Shown here: in pieces, positions 1 to 6,373 of the stretch | Layout: every line of letters begins with the position of its first letter | Numbering within the stretch: position 1 is the first letter of the stretch | Source of the DNA: a virus | Direction: 5' to 3' (one strand) | Virus record (IMG/VR): IMGVR_UViG_3300037119_003173 | Location: 1-24,090 of that record | Length of the DNA: 24,090 bases | Translations under genes and position numbers: made by a program | The notes under the pieces: generated by a model | What the model was told of the DNA's origin: nothing | Databases searched by the model: none | What the model saw: the letters and a program-made list of their open reading frames with translations, nothing else

Positions 1-582
1 GAGGACGGCACGGGGAATCGTGCGTGATTCACTCAAGAAAAAATGCGCATAATTATTTTTCTCTGCATAATTTGCAGTGATTACATCATTACTTTCTTCC
101 TTCGACTGCATTTCTCTCGAACGATCATCAATCACTTTCGTTTCATCAACAACAATCAACGAACTTGAATCAGTTCGAGACGAACTCGAACTCGAACGAA
201 CTCTTGACCGAGACCTTGACTTCGAACTCTCCAACTGCGGCGAACCAACAACGAACGAACGCGAACTCGACTGCGAACTCGAACCCGAACTCAAACGCGA
301 TTCGTTCTCTTCGAACTTTCTTCCTTTCGCAATCAATTCTCTCTTTCGTTTGTTTCCCAACTGCGAACCATGAACGATGTTGCAGTGCGCATGGGCAGGG
401 CGGGCGTCCTGATCGAGCCCACCCTGGGAGCGTGGCTTCACATGGTCGAGGTGCCATGCCATGTCCGCGGTGACAAGGGCCCCGCACCTCGAGCAAGGGA
501 GCGGCAGGCGCCGTGCCCACATCGCGCGCCGCCTGGCCCACGCCCGAGATTCGTACGCCTCGCCACGGGGTGCCGTCTTCAC
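1..582 (-). CDS. HNH endonuclease with Ser-rich tail, 3' end cut by window edge
   Basis: The frame is open for 194 codons from a GTG at 582 to the window edge, so the C-terminus is missing. The GTG overlaps the stop of the preceding 29-residue gene as GTGA. The core reads as an HNH nuclease: CSRC (Cys30, Cys33), HLDHVKPRSQGG (residues 44-55) and PAHAHCN (62-68, closing Cys67 and Asn68), giving the Cys-pair/HxDH/HxxC layout of zinc-bound HNH enzymes. From residue about 95 the protein becomes low complexity, with runs of Ser and Ser-Arg to about 141, then an acidic/polar stretch. The DNA for this tail (1-370) is AT-rich with TCGAGT/GTTCG repeats, unlike the rest of the phage. In circular order this gene would lie just upstream of the terminase, a common place for phage HNH genes. 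HNH identity is seen in the motifs; a role in packaging or homing is inference. Confidence 0.72.
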   Translation of the reverse strand, partial: MKTAPRGEAYESRAWARRRAMWARRLPLPCSRCGALVTADMAWHLDHVKPRSQGGLDQDARPAHAHCNIVHGSQLGNKRKRELIAKGRKFEENESRLSSGSSSQSSSRSFVVGSPQLESSKSRSRSRVRSSSSSSRTDSSSLIVVDETKVIDDRSREMQSKEESNDVITANYAEKNNYAHFFLSESRTIPRAVL

Positions 583-668
583 AGCGACCGCCACAGTGCC
601 ACGAGAGCGACCACGTCCAGGACGAGCAGGGCGGCGAACATGAGGCGCGTCACCCGGGTGCCCCTCAC
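579..668 (-). CDS. 29-residue single-pass membrane peptide
   Basis: A very short gene fits exactly between its neighbours. Its GTG start (668) overlaps the stop of the beta-helix gene as GTGA, and its TGA overlaps the GTG of the HNH gene in the same way. After a basic N-terminus (RGTRVTR) residues 10-26 are a continuous hydrophobic stretch (MFAALLVLDVVALVALW), which predicts one transmembrane helix with the short basic end in the cytoplasm. The position, after a tailspike-like gene and near a candidate lysin, would fit a holin-like or spanin-like helper, but nothing in so short a sequence proves this. Support comes from the perfect double overlap and the strong hydrophobic segment. Confidence 0.5.
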   Translation of the reverse strand: MRGTRVTRLMFAALLVLDVVALVALWRSL

Positions 669-2122
669 GGGGCGTTCTCGAGCCACGCCATCACCGAGGC
701 GACCCATTCGGCATCCCGGGCCTCGATCGCTGCGGCGATGTCGGGGGTGCCGGGATTCTCGGGATCGGGCGGGGTGCCGCCTTCGGGATCGCCGTACCGT
801 CCGTTGGCCTCCGCGCCCTTGACGCCGATGTCGAACAGCGTGCCCGGCCAGTCGGCCCACGGAACAGCCCCCGCGCCATGCGCGTCGTTGCCGACCACCG
901 TGCCGCCATTCGGGCGCCAGTAGAGGTTGCCGTCGATGGTCGGAGCGTCCGCGCCCGTGGGCAGCGCCTGGCCGCCCGAGCCGACGCGCATGATCGCCCG
1001 GTCGGAGTCCTGGGCGAGCACGAACGTGTTGCCGGTGATGGCCGCCCGCTTGATGCTGCCCGCGTACTGCCCCGAGTCGTTGTAGAGCACCACGAGCTCG
1101 TTGGTGTCGGTGATCTCGAAGGTGCAGTCCTCGAGGCGCCCGTCCTCGAAGTCGCGCAGGAGGACGGTGGGCGATCGCGGCGGGTCCTGCCCGCCCCGGT
1201 TCGATGAGCCGGTGATGGTGCCCCGGCGGATCACGCCGCCGGTGCCGAGGGGCAGGTCGCCGTTGCGGCCGGTCTCGATGCCGCCCTCGTTGTCCCAGAG
1301 CCGGAAGTCCTCGATGACGTAGTCGCGGGCCGCGAACACCTCGAACCCGCCGCCGTCGAAGCCGTAGTCCTTGCTGGCCGCGTAGTTCTCGAAGGCGTCG
1401 AACCGGCGCGCCACGGTGCCCTCGCAGGCGTACAGCGTGAACCCCACCGCGCCGGCATCGCTGCCCTGGCCCCGGTTGTCGAGCATCAGCCGGTGGTGGT
1501 GCGCCCAGAAGTCCTGGAGCACGACCCCCTGGCCTCCGAGCGGCGCGGCAGAGGCCGTGCCCGATGAACGAACCACGACGCCGGTGGCGAGCTCGGTGGT
1601 CTCGAAGTTCTGCGCCGTGATGTCGCGGCAGCCGCGCGCCGCGCCGTGGTTGCCGCCCGGGTAGTCAACGAGGTACAGCCCGATGTCGCTGTTGCCGGCG
1701 AAGCGAAGCAGCCGGTCGGGGCCGCCGTCGAGGAGGATGCCGGTGCAGCCGGTGAGCTGGAGGGTGCCCTTCCAGTACGAGCCGTCGTCGGGCTTGTTCG
1801 GGTTGCCCGGGCCGAAGGTGATGCCGCCCTCGGTGGCGTCGATCATGCCGCCGGTCCAGACCTCGAGCGTCAGCAGCGATCCGCCGGCGCCGGTGTCGGT
1901 GAAGCGCACGAACTCGTCCGCCGCCGCCTTGATCGTGAAGTTCTTCGCCGACCAGATGCCGCCGCCCTTGTAGTCCTTCGGCTCGTCGACGGAGGGCCCG
2001 CCGCGGAAGATGAGCCGCGACCCGGGTGCCGCATTCGACCACTGGCCAAAGGAGTTCCAGGGGCTGCCGTGGCTGCCGCTGCCGCCGTCCGGTGCCGTTA
2101 CGTCGACGTAGTGATCGGTCAT
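665..2122 (-). CDS. Right-handed beta-helix tailspike-like protein
   Basis: This 485-residue protein starts at ATG 2122, which overlaps the stop of the zinc-ribbon gene as ATGA. A longer in-frame extension to 2383 is rejected because it lies antiphase over that gene. The N-terminus (MTDHYVDVTAPDGGSGSHGSPW) and the following GSRLIFRGG, NFTIKAA, GILLDGG, GVVLQDF, YVIEDFRLWDN and GVIRRGTITGSSN segments are typical rungs of parallel beta-helix proteins (pectate-lyase or tailspike fold): short repeated hydrophobic strands with Asn and Gly turns. The C-terminus is a short helical tail (AAAIEARDAEWVASVMAWLENAP). Such proteins usually bind or cut host surface polysaccharide as tailspikes. The polymerase-like active residues cannot be placed, so enzymatic activity is uncertain. 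The similar DAEWVASV and DLEWREWLL tails here and in the peptidase gene may be a shared docking segment. Confidence 0.72.
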   Translation of the reverse strand: MTDHYVDVTAPDGGSGSHGSPWNSFGQWSNAAPGSRLIFRGGPSVDEPKDYKGGGIWSAKNFTIKAAADEFVRFTDTGAGGSLLTLEVWTGGMIDATEGGITFGPGNPNKPDDGSYWKGTLQLTGCTGILLDGGPDRLLRFAGNSDIGLYLVDYPGGNHGAARGCRDITAQNFETTELATGVVVRSSGTASAAPLGGQGVVLQDFWAHHHRLMLDNRGQGSDAGAVGFTLYACEGTVARRFDAFENYAASKDYGFDGGGFEVFAARDYVIEDFRLWDNEGGIETGRNGDLPLGTGGVIRRGTITGSSNRGGQDPPRSPTVLLRDFEDGRLEDCTFEITDTNELVVLYNDSGQYAGSIKRAAITGNTFVLAQDSDRAIMRVGSGGQALPTGADAPTIDGNLYWRPNGGTVVGNDAHGAGAVPWADWPGTLFDIGVKGAEANGRYGDPEGGTPPDPENPGTPDIAAAIEARDAEWVASVMAWLENAP

Positions 2123-2418
2123 GCGCCCGGTGCTCCTTCCGCGGCGGGAATGGGGGTCACCCGTCGCCGTAGTGGCTTCTGGCGCGGGTAGGGCCCCCAC
2201 GCTTTCGGCCAGTCGCGCTCCTGGTTGAGATATTCCGACGGCGGGCGCGCCGGGCAGCTCTTGGGCATCCGCCCGTGGCGCTGCTCGAGGTCGGAGTTGC
2301 GGTACCAGTCGTCGGGCCCCATCCGGCGCAGGCACCACGAGCAGTAGCGGTGCGCGGCCTCCCAGCGCCCGCAGTCGGGGCACATCTGCTCGAGCCGGCC
2401 CTTCAGGAGGTCACTCAC
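2119..2418 (-). CDS. Small zinc-ribbon protein
   Basis: A 99-residue protein starts at GTG 2418, overlapping the stop of the peptidase gene (GTGAGTGA context), and ends in an ATGA overlap with the beta-helix gene. Near the N-terminus lies CPDCGRWEAAHRYCSWC: two CxxC pairs 12 residues apart (residues about 13-16 and 27-30), a classical four-Cys zinc ribbon. The rest is basic and polar with many Pro and Trp residues and no clear second domain. Such small zinc proteins are frequent in actinobacteriophages and mostly of unknown function; some are nucleic-acid or protein adaptors. Tight coupling to the peptidase and tailspike-like genes argues for co-expression late in infection. Confidence 0.68.
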   Translation of the reverse strand: MSDLLKGRLEQMCPDCGRWEAAHRYCSWCLRRMGPDDWYRNSDLEQRHGRMPKSCPARPPSEYLNQERDWPKAWGPYPRQKPLRRRVTPIPAAEGAPGA

Positions 2419-3451
2419 CGGGTGCTCCTTCCAGGAGCCATTCGCGCCACTCGAGGTCGCGCTCGGCGATGATCTCGGCCTCGTTCGAGGGCGGGACCGC
2501 GGTGTACGTGTCGGCGTCGACGGCCGCGACGTAGACGACGCTGGGGCGGACGACCTTGTCGCCGTAGAGGTTGCCGGTGTTCAGGACGACGGCGTATGCC
2601 GCATCGCCCGTCTCGCCGATGGGTGCCGCAACGTAGACGACGTCCGCGTCCGACGACATCGAGCCGCCCCGCCGGGTGAGGTTGCCGTCCTCGTACCAGT
2701 CGACGCCCGCGGCGATGCGCGCCCGGATCGTCGAGACGAGGCCGCCCGCGGCCTGCATCGGCATCTCGCCCCCCCCTTCCTGCGGTGGCACGACATGGGT
2801 GCCGGTTGTCGTGAACATGATCCGGCCCGAGGCGCCCGCGGTGTCTATTGACGGTCTATTGACCGCGGGCAGGTCAGGCGAATAGAGCGTCATTAGCCGC
2901 TTGGCCGCGAGGCGCATGAGGGCCCGCAGTGCCCGCTCGTCGCCCGTCCACCGGAGGCCCGCGGTCGCGCCCGAGTAGCACATGCCACCCCACGTTTCCG
3001 CGCCGGCTTCGAGGAGGGCCTCCTCCCACCAGGTCCACTTCGGCGGCGAGCACCACGGGTCCGATGTCAGCCAGCGCGTGCCCGACTTCTCGGGCGCGAC
3101 GGCGATGGTGTGGCCGTAGTTGCCGGTCCCCGAGAGGCACGGCCCGGCGCACGCGGCCGCCCAGACATCGAGGTGGACCAGGCGCCCGTCCTCGAGGTCG
3201 TGGCGCGCGTCGGCGAAGGTCTCGCCGTCGCGGATCCGCAGCGACTGGCCGTAGGACGCCCACGCCTCGGCCGCGTCGCCCGAGTCGGTGCCGCCACTCT
3301 GGTCCGACTGCCGGGCGCGCATCTCGGCGCCGGTGGAGGTCTGGGCCCCGAGTGTGTGGTAGTCGAGGCCCGCGGCGATGCTAGCGAGCCTACAATTAGC
3401 GTTCTGCAATGCGGACCCGTCTCGCTGACTGATCGGAGCAGCCCTATACAT
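2411..3451 (-). CDS. Papain/C39-like cysteine peptidase, candidate lysin
   Basis: A 346-residue protein. The N-terminal 140 residues look like a C39/papain-fold peptidase: NANCRLASIAAGLDYHTLG places a nucleophile at Cys20 at the head of a helix, NYGHTIAVAPE gives His114, and WLTSDPWC gives Asp131, a plausible Cys-His-Asp triad in the usual order. The remaining 200 residues contain a linker and a beta-rich segment with repeated VVYVAA strands (near residues 267 and 305), perhaps a binding or virion-attachment domain, and a helical tail ending in EIIAERDLEWREWLLEGAPGE. The gene begins a leftward set with the zinc-ribbon and tailspike-like genes. It could be the endolysin or a virion-associated protease; no amidase or muramidase was seen elsewhere in the window. 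The start (ATG) shares the CATG at 3449-3452 with the divergent HNH gene. Confidence 0.66.
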   Translation of the reverse strand: MYRAAPISQRDGSALQNANCRLASIAAGLDYHTLGAQTSTGAEMRARQSDQSGGTDSGDAAEAWASYGQSLRIRDGETFADARHDLEDGRLVHLDVWAAACAGPCLSGTGNYGHTIAVAPEKSGTRWLTSDPWCSPPKWTWWEEALLEAGAETWGGMCYSGATAGLRWTGDERALRALMRLAAKRLMTLYSPDLPAVNRPSIDTAGASGRIMFTTTGTHVVPPQEGGGEMPMQAAGGLVSTIRARIAAGVDWYEDGNLTRRGGSMSSDADVVYVAAPIGETGDAAYAVVLNTGNLYGDKVVRPSVVYVAAVDADTYTAVPPSNEAEIIAERDLEWREWLLEGAPGE

Positions 3452-3914
3452 GGCAATCCCGGCCTACCACCAGATCGGCCCGTGGCAGGAGCGGTTCTGG
3501 GCTCGCGTCGATCGGCGCGGGGATGATGAGTGCTGGCCCTGGATCGGCAGCATCGATGAGTTCGGTTATGGGCGCATGGACTTCCGGCGGCACATGAAGG
3601 TGACCGAGCGCGCCCATCGGCTCGCCTACTTCCTCGCCTACGGGCCCGTCAGGCCGGGCTTTGTCATCGACCATCTCTGCCGCAATCGCGGTTGCGTGAA
3701 CCCGTCCCACCTCGAAGTCGTGACCCGCGGCGAGAACATGCGGCGGGGCGACATCCATGGCGAGGCGAACTATCACGCCCGACTGACGCCCGAGCAGGTG
3801 CGAGAGATTCGGGCGAGCACGCTGCCGAGTCGGCAACTCGCGCCCCTGTACGGGGTCAGCGATGTCTCGATCTGGAAGGTGCGTGCCCGTAAAACGTGGG
3901 CGCACATCGACTGA
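3450..3914 (+). CDS. HNH homing endonuclease with C-terminal HTH
   Basis: One of few rightward genes. The 154-residue product opens with ERFWARVDRRGDDECWPW, a usual beginning of this HNH family, then carries FVIDHLCRNRGCVNPSHLEVVTRGEN (about residues 71-96): Asp-His, two Cys and the closing His form the HNH metal and zinc site. The C-terminal 45 residues (RLTPEQVREIRAS...LAPLYGVSDVSIWKV) are a helix-turn-helix DNA-binding segment of the kind found in intron-encoded or free-standing homing nucleases. A GGAG at 3435-3438 lies 11 bases before the ATG. The gene is divergent from the peptidase with both starts in one CATG, and convergent with the VRR-NUC gene with two bases between stops. It looks like a free-standing homing gene inserted at the join of two leftward units. 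Confidence 0.85.
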   Translation: MAIPAYHQIGPWQERFWARVDRRGDDECWPWIGSIDEFGYGRMDFRRHMKVTERAHRLAYFLAYGPVRPGFVIDHLCRNRGCVNPSHLEVVTRGENMRRGDIHGEANYHARLTPEQVREIRASTLPSRQLAPLYGVSDVSIWKVRARKTWAHID

Positions 3915-3916
3915 GT

Positions 3917-4225
3917 TCACTTCAGCAGCTCGACGATGCGCTCGAAGTCGCTCGGCCGCCACAGGTACGCCTCGACGCCCGGGCACCTGGCGAGGTCGGC
4001 GAGCCACTCGGCCTGCTGCGGGGTGACCTTGCCGTACTCGGACTTGAGTTCCGCGAGCACGAAGCGGGGCGGCCGCACGAGGGCCACGTCGGGCCAGCCG
4101 CGCTCGGACCACTTGGAGAGCTGGGGGTGGTAAAGGCGCCACCGAAAGAGGGTGCCGAGTTCCTTGACCTGGCGCAGGAACTGGGCCTCGGTGACGACGG
4201 GCGCGACGCGGACGGTCACGGTCAT
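3917..4225 (-). CDS. VRR-NUC domain nuclease
   Basis: A 102-residue protein starts at ATG 4225 in an ATGA overlap with the methyltransferase stop. It contains the PD-(D/E)XK-type pattern of VRR-NUC proteins: a helix with FLRQVKELGTLFRWRLYHP, then WPDVALVRPPRFVLAELKSEYGKVTPQQAEWL, in which the Pro-Asp of WPDVAL and the Glu-x-Lys of AELKS are the catalytic acidic/lysine pair, followed by a Gln helix, and a final YLWRPSDF segment. Size and domain order match stand-alone phage VRR-NUC proteins, which are thought to act as structure-specific or Holliday-junction nucleases. Its place at the end of the replication/recombination operon fits this. Translational coupling means the interrupted methylase upstream may affect its expression. 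Confidence 0.85.
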   Translation of the reverse strand: MTVTVRVAPVVTEAQFLRQVKELGTLFRWRLYHPQLSKWSERGWPDVALVRPPRFVLAELKSEYGKVTPQQAEWLADLARCPGVEAYLWRPSDFERIVELLK

Positions 4226-5763
4226 GTCGCGACTCCGAGGGGCATCTGGCGGTTGCGCCCGAGGCACTGCACGAGGTACTCGGGGTTGAGGTCGATGAGC
4301 AGCGCCCGCCGCGACAACGACTGCGCGACGAGGCCCACGGTGCCCGTGCCGGCGAACGGGTCGAGGACGACGCCGCCGACCGGGCTTCCGGCCTTGACGC
4401 AAGGCTCGACCAGCTTCGGCGGGAACGTGGCGAAGTGCGCGCCGGGGTAGGGCGCGGTCGCGATGGTCCAGACCGACCTCAGATTCCTTCCCGACGAAGT
4501 AGTGCGCTTCACGGTATCCTGCTCGTTATGACTGAACTGGAACTCGCCTACCTCGCCGGGATCGTTGACGCGGACGGCTCCATCACCATCGGCGTCGATA
4601 GGTGGCGCGGACCCGAACGAGCGGAGCACTCCGCGCCACGCTTCTTTGAGATCATCGCCGTCCGGCAATGCGACACAGAGGCGGTCCATCTCGCGCAGGA
4701 ACTCTTTGGCGGGAACATCACCATCGGCAAACCGGGCAGCCTCCGCGGTCGCCCGTCGCATGACTGGTACGCCTACAACCGCCGCGCCTGCGCTGCCATC
4801 ACGGCCCTGTTGCCGTACCTCCGCATCAAACGCAAACAGGCCGAGATCGTCCTCTCGCTCCGCGAGATCAAGGACCGCGGACGCGAGGCGAACACCAATC
4901 GCGGCGACGGTCGAACGCGAGTCCTGAAGCCCGAGACGCTGGCCGAGTACAAGCGGCTTACGGTGGCCGTTCGTGCCCTGAACGACTCGCGGCACCGTGA
5001 CCCCTTCGCGGACAGCATCGCTGTCGAAGAAGTAGCGGGCGCTCTTAGCCAGTAGGAAGATCATCTCGTGGGCCTTCGTCGGCCGGTCGGTGACGGACTC
5101 GGGCATGGGGTTGGGCTTCGACCAGATGATGTCGGAGCGCAGGTACCAGCCGTCCGCTTGGAGCGCGAACGCGACCCGCCACGGGATGCCGACGAGGTCT
5201 TTGTGTTTGATGCCGCCGAGTGAGTGCCGATTGTCCCGGCGCTTGTATCCGAGTGCGCCGTCCGCGCCCGTCGCGCCGCCGCGCCGCAATCCGTCCAGCC
5301 CTTCCCCGTTGCGAGACGATCCAGCGTTGTTGTACGAGTCCCCGAGGTTGAGCCAGACCGTGCCGTCGGCGCGCAGGACGCGGCGCACCTCGCGGAACAC
5401 CTCGACCATCGAGGAGACGTACGCCTCGGGCGTGTCCTCGAGGCCGAGCTGCGCGTCGATGCGCCGCGCGCCGCACTTGCCGCAGACCTTGTCGAAGTAG
5501 TAGCCCTCGGTCTTGGTCGCCTCCCGGCTCGGTCGGTTCTCGTTGAACGCCGGGTTGCCGAATGTTTTGGTCCGAGACGGGTCGGCAACGTGGTCGCACC
5601 CCGTATCGCCGCCGTCCCAGGATGCCGTGCCGTAATCGCGCAGGCCCCACTAATACGGCGGGCTGGTGACGACGCAGTGAACACTGTTCGCCTCCATGCC
5701 CGCCAGCACCTCTCTGCAATCGCCACCGTAGATGGTGAGCCAGGGGTCGGTGTGGTGGATCAC
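4222..5763 (-). CDS. Beta-class DNA methyltransferase, interrupted by TAG and by an antisense homing gene
   Basis: Reading from GTG 5763 (GTGA overlap with the 46-residue gene) gives 513 residues if one in-frame TAG (5650-5652) is read through. Motif order is catalytic TSPPY first (residues 33-37), then WGLRDYG, a Cys pair (VCGKCGARR), FREVRRVLRADGTVWLNLGDS, IIWSKPNPMPES, EMIFLLAKSARYFFD and finally the SAM-binding DPFAGTGTVG near the C-terminus. This is the permuted order of beta-class N4-cytosine/N6-adenine methylases (N6_N4_Mtase family). The TAG falls right after TSPPY. Between YFFDSDAVREG and SGRNLRSVWTIAT lies about 150 extra residues, which are the antisense of a LAGLIDADG gene yet stay in frame. 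Without that insert the length, about 360, is normal. The ORF from ATG 5409 alone would lack the catalytic motif. The gene is either decaying or needs readthrough. Confidence 0.78.
4528..5055 (+). CDS. LAGLIDADG homing endonuclease nested antisense in the methyltransferase
   Basis: A 175-residue protein starting at ATG 4528. It has one LAGLIDADG motif near the N-terminus (ELAYLAGIVDADGSITI), followed by FFEIIAVRQCD, the middle segment LAQELFGGNITIGK and ACAAITALLPYLRIKRKQAEIVLSL, the pattern of single-motif enzymes that act as homodimers. Its whole length lies opposite the methyltransferase gene. The last 20-25 codons are antisense to conserved methylase residues (FLLAKSARYFFDSDAVREG), so the homing gene has grown into, or used, host-gene sequence for its 3' end. 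There is no strong ribosome binding site; the bases before the ATG (TATCCTGCTCGTT) are weak. It is not an intein or an ordinary intron ORF, because it runs opposite to its host gene. Confidence 0.88.
   Translation: MTELELAYLAGIVDADGSITIGVDRWRGPERAEHSAPRFFEIIAVRQCDTEAVHLAQELFGGNITIGKPGSLRGRPSHDWYAYNRRACAAITALLPYLRIKRKQAEIVLSLREIKDRGREANTNRGDGRTRVLKPETLAEYKRLTVAVRALNDSRHRDPFADSIAVEEVAGALSQ
5650..5652 (-). other. In-frame amber codon after the catalytic TSPPY motif
   Basis: On the minus strand the codons are CCG TAT TAG TGG GGC CTG, that is PPY-stop-WGLRDYG. Family members normally run PPY-W-G-L-R-D-Y-G or a close variant, so both sides are native methylase and in the same frame. TAG is clearly used as a real stop elsewhere in the window (for example ends at 15455, 15887, 14918, 6363), so a reassigned code is unlikely. 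A point mutation, readthrough or sequence error remain possible. Confidence 0.8.
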
Positions 5764-5900
5764 GCGAACACCCGGCGGGCCCAGTCGATGTGGCGCAGCG
5801 TGCGCTGGTGGTGGCGCACCGCGAGCAGCACCGTCGCCAGGTCGGAGTAGTCGGCCCGCAGCCAGCCGCCGCAGGCACACCGCTCGAGGGTGCCGGTCAA
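5760..5900 (-). CDS. 46-residue protein of unknown function
   Basis: A short gene exactly fills the space between the replication-type protein and the methylase. A TTG start (5900) overlaps the stop of the upstream gene (TTGA), and its TGA overlaps the methylase GTG (GTGA). The peptide starts MTGTLERCACGGWLRADYSD (reading TTG as Met), with a CACGGW Cys pair, and continues LATVLLAVRHHQRTLRHIDWARRVF, an amphipathic helix with several His and Arg residues. It could bind a metal through Cys8/Cys10 and the histidines. I do not recognise a family. The TTG start makes the call less certain than its neighbours, but the frame and both overlaps support it. Confidence 0.5.
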   Translation of the reverse strand: MTGTLERCACGGWLRADYSDLATVLLAVRHHQRTLRHIDWARRVFA

Positions 5901-6373
5901 TGCTCGCGCTCCGCGGGGCGCTTGCCCCCCGCCGCTGCGAGCAGTTCTGTAAAGGTCCGGTCTGACCCTAACGTTACGTTACCTAACGTTACGTTACTGC
6001 CAGTATTTTCTGGGACGGTCTGGACCGATCTGGACACGTGCTTGGAATAGTGCCGGTCGGCCTGGAGGAAGGTCTGCTTGCCGCCGACCCGCTGGTGCCG
6101 TGGCAGGGTCGGGATGTGCCCGCAGCCGCACTCGAGGAGGTGCAGGCGGCCGTTCTCCACGAGCTGGTGGGACCAGACGGTGATGTCAGCCTCGCGGCGG
6201 CGGGCCGTCCGGTAGGGGTAGAGCAGGGCGCCGATCCGCGACGGCCGCCACTCGATCCAGCCCGCATCGTCGGCGATGCACCAGAGGCCCACGTAGAACA
6301 GCCGGGTGGAGTCGGCCAGCGCCGCCAGCGTCTCGTCGGACCAGAACTCGGGGCGGACCTGCCTAATCCGCAT
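5897..6373 (-). CDS. Replication-initiation-like protein (replisome organiser type)
   Basis: A 158-residue protein starting at ATG 6373, overlapping the end of the HNH gene by 11 bases. The N-terminus, RIRQVRPEFWSDETLAALADSTRLFYVGLWCIADDAGWIEW, closely resembles the winged-helix start of phage replication organisers, which bind the origin and recruit the helicase. Then come a strand with Cys/His (LLECGCGHIPTLPRHQR) and a polar linker. Near the C-terminus the sequence repeats NVTLGNVTLG, encoded by a 15-bp DNA repeat. The protein is short compared with full DnaD-like organisers and may need a partner. Its location between recombination genes and a methylase fits a replication block. The family call rests on the N-terminal pattern only. 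Confidence 0.6.
   Translation of the reverse strand: MRIRQVRPEFWSDETLAALADSTRLFYVGLWCIADDAGWIEWRPSRIGALLYPYRTARRREADITVWSHQLVENGRLHLLECGCGHIPTLPRHQRVGGKQTFLQADRHYSKHVSRSVQTVPENTGSNVTLGNVTLGSDRTFTELLAAAGGKRPAEREH
5969..5997. repeat. 14-bp direct repeat, iteron-like
   Basis: The 14-mer TAACGTTACGTTAC occurs twice (5969-5982 and 5984-5997) with a period of 15 bases. Each copy contains the palindrome AACGTT and two GTTAC units. The patch is AT-richer than its surroundings and lies inside the 3' part of the replication-type gene, where it encodes NVTLGNVTLG. Iterons inside or beside an initiator gene are a common origin design, so this is a candidate origin binding site. Confidence 0.55.

Noticed and set aside
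100-300. TCGAAC repeats as CRISPR, iterons or satellite DNA
   Set aside because: Units are irregular in spacing, and the minus-strand frame explains them as Ser/Arg codons of an HNH tail.
665-2383. 572-residue version of the beta-helix gene
   Set aside because: The first 87 residues are antiphase over the zinc-ribbon gene and have no fold; ATG 2122 has ATGA coupling and a fitting N-terminus.
4222-5409. Methylase insert as an intein or a group I intron with internal ORF
   Set aside because: The homing gene is antisense to the methylase, there are no splice-junction motifs of inteins, and the methylase frame needs no splicing to remain open.
5650-5652. Global TAG reassignment (alternative genetic code)
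   Set aside because: Several genes end in TAG at the expected place with the next ribosome binding site or start overlapping it (5055, 6363, 14080, 14918, 15455, 15887, 20037), so TAG is a stop here.
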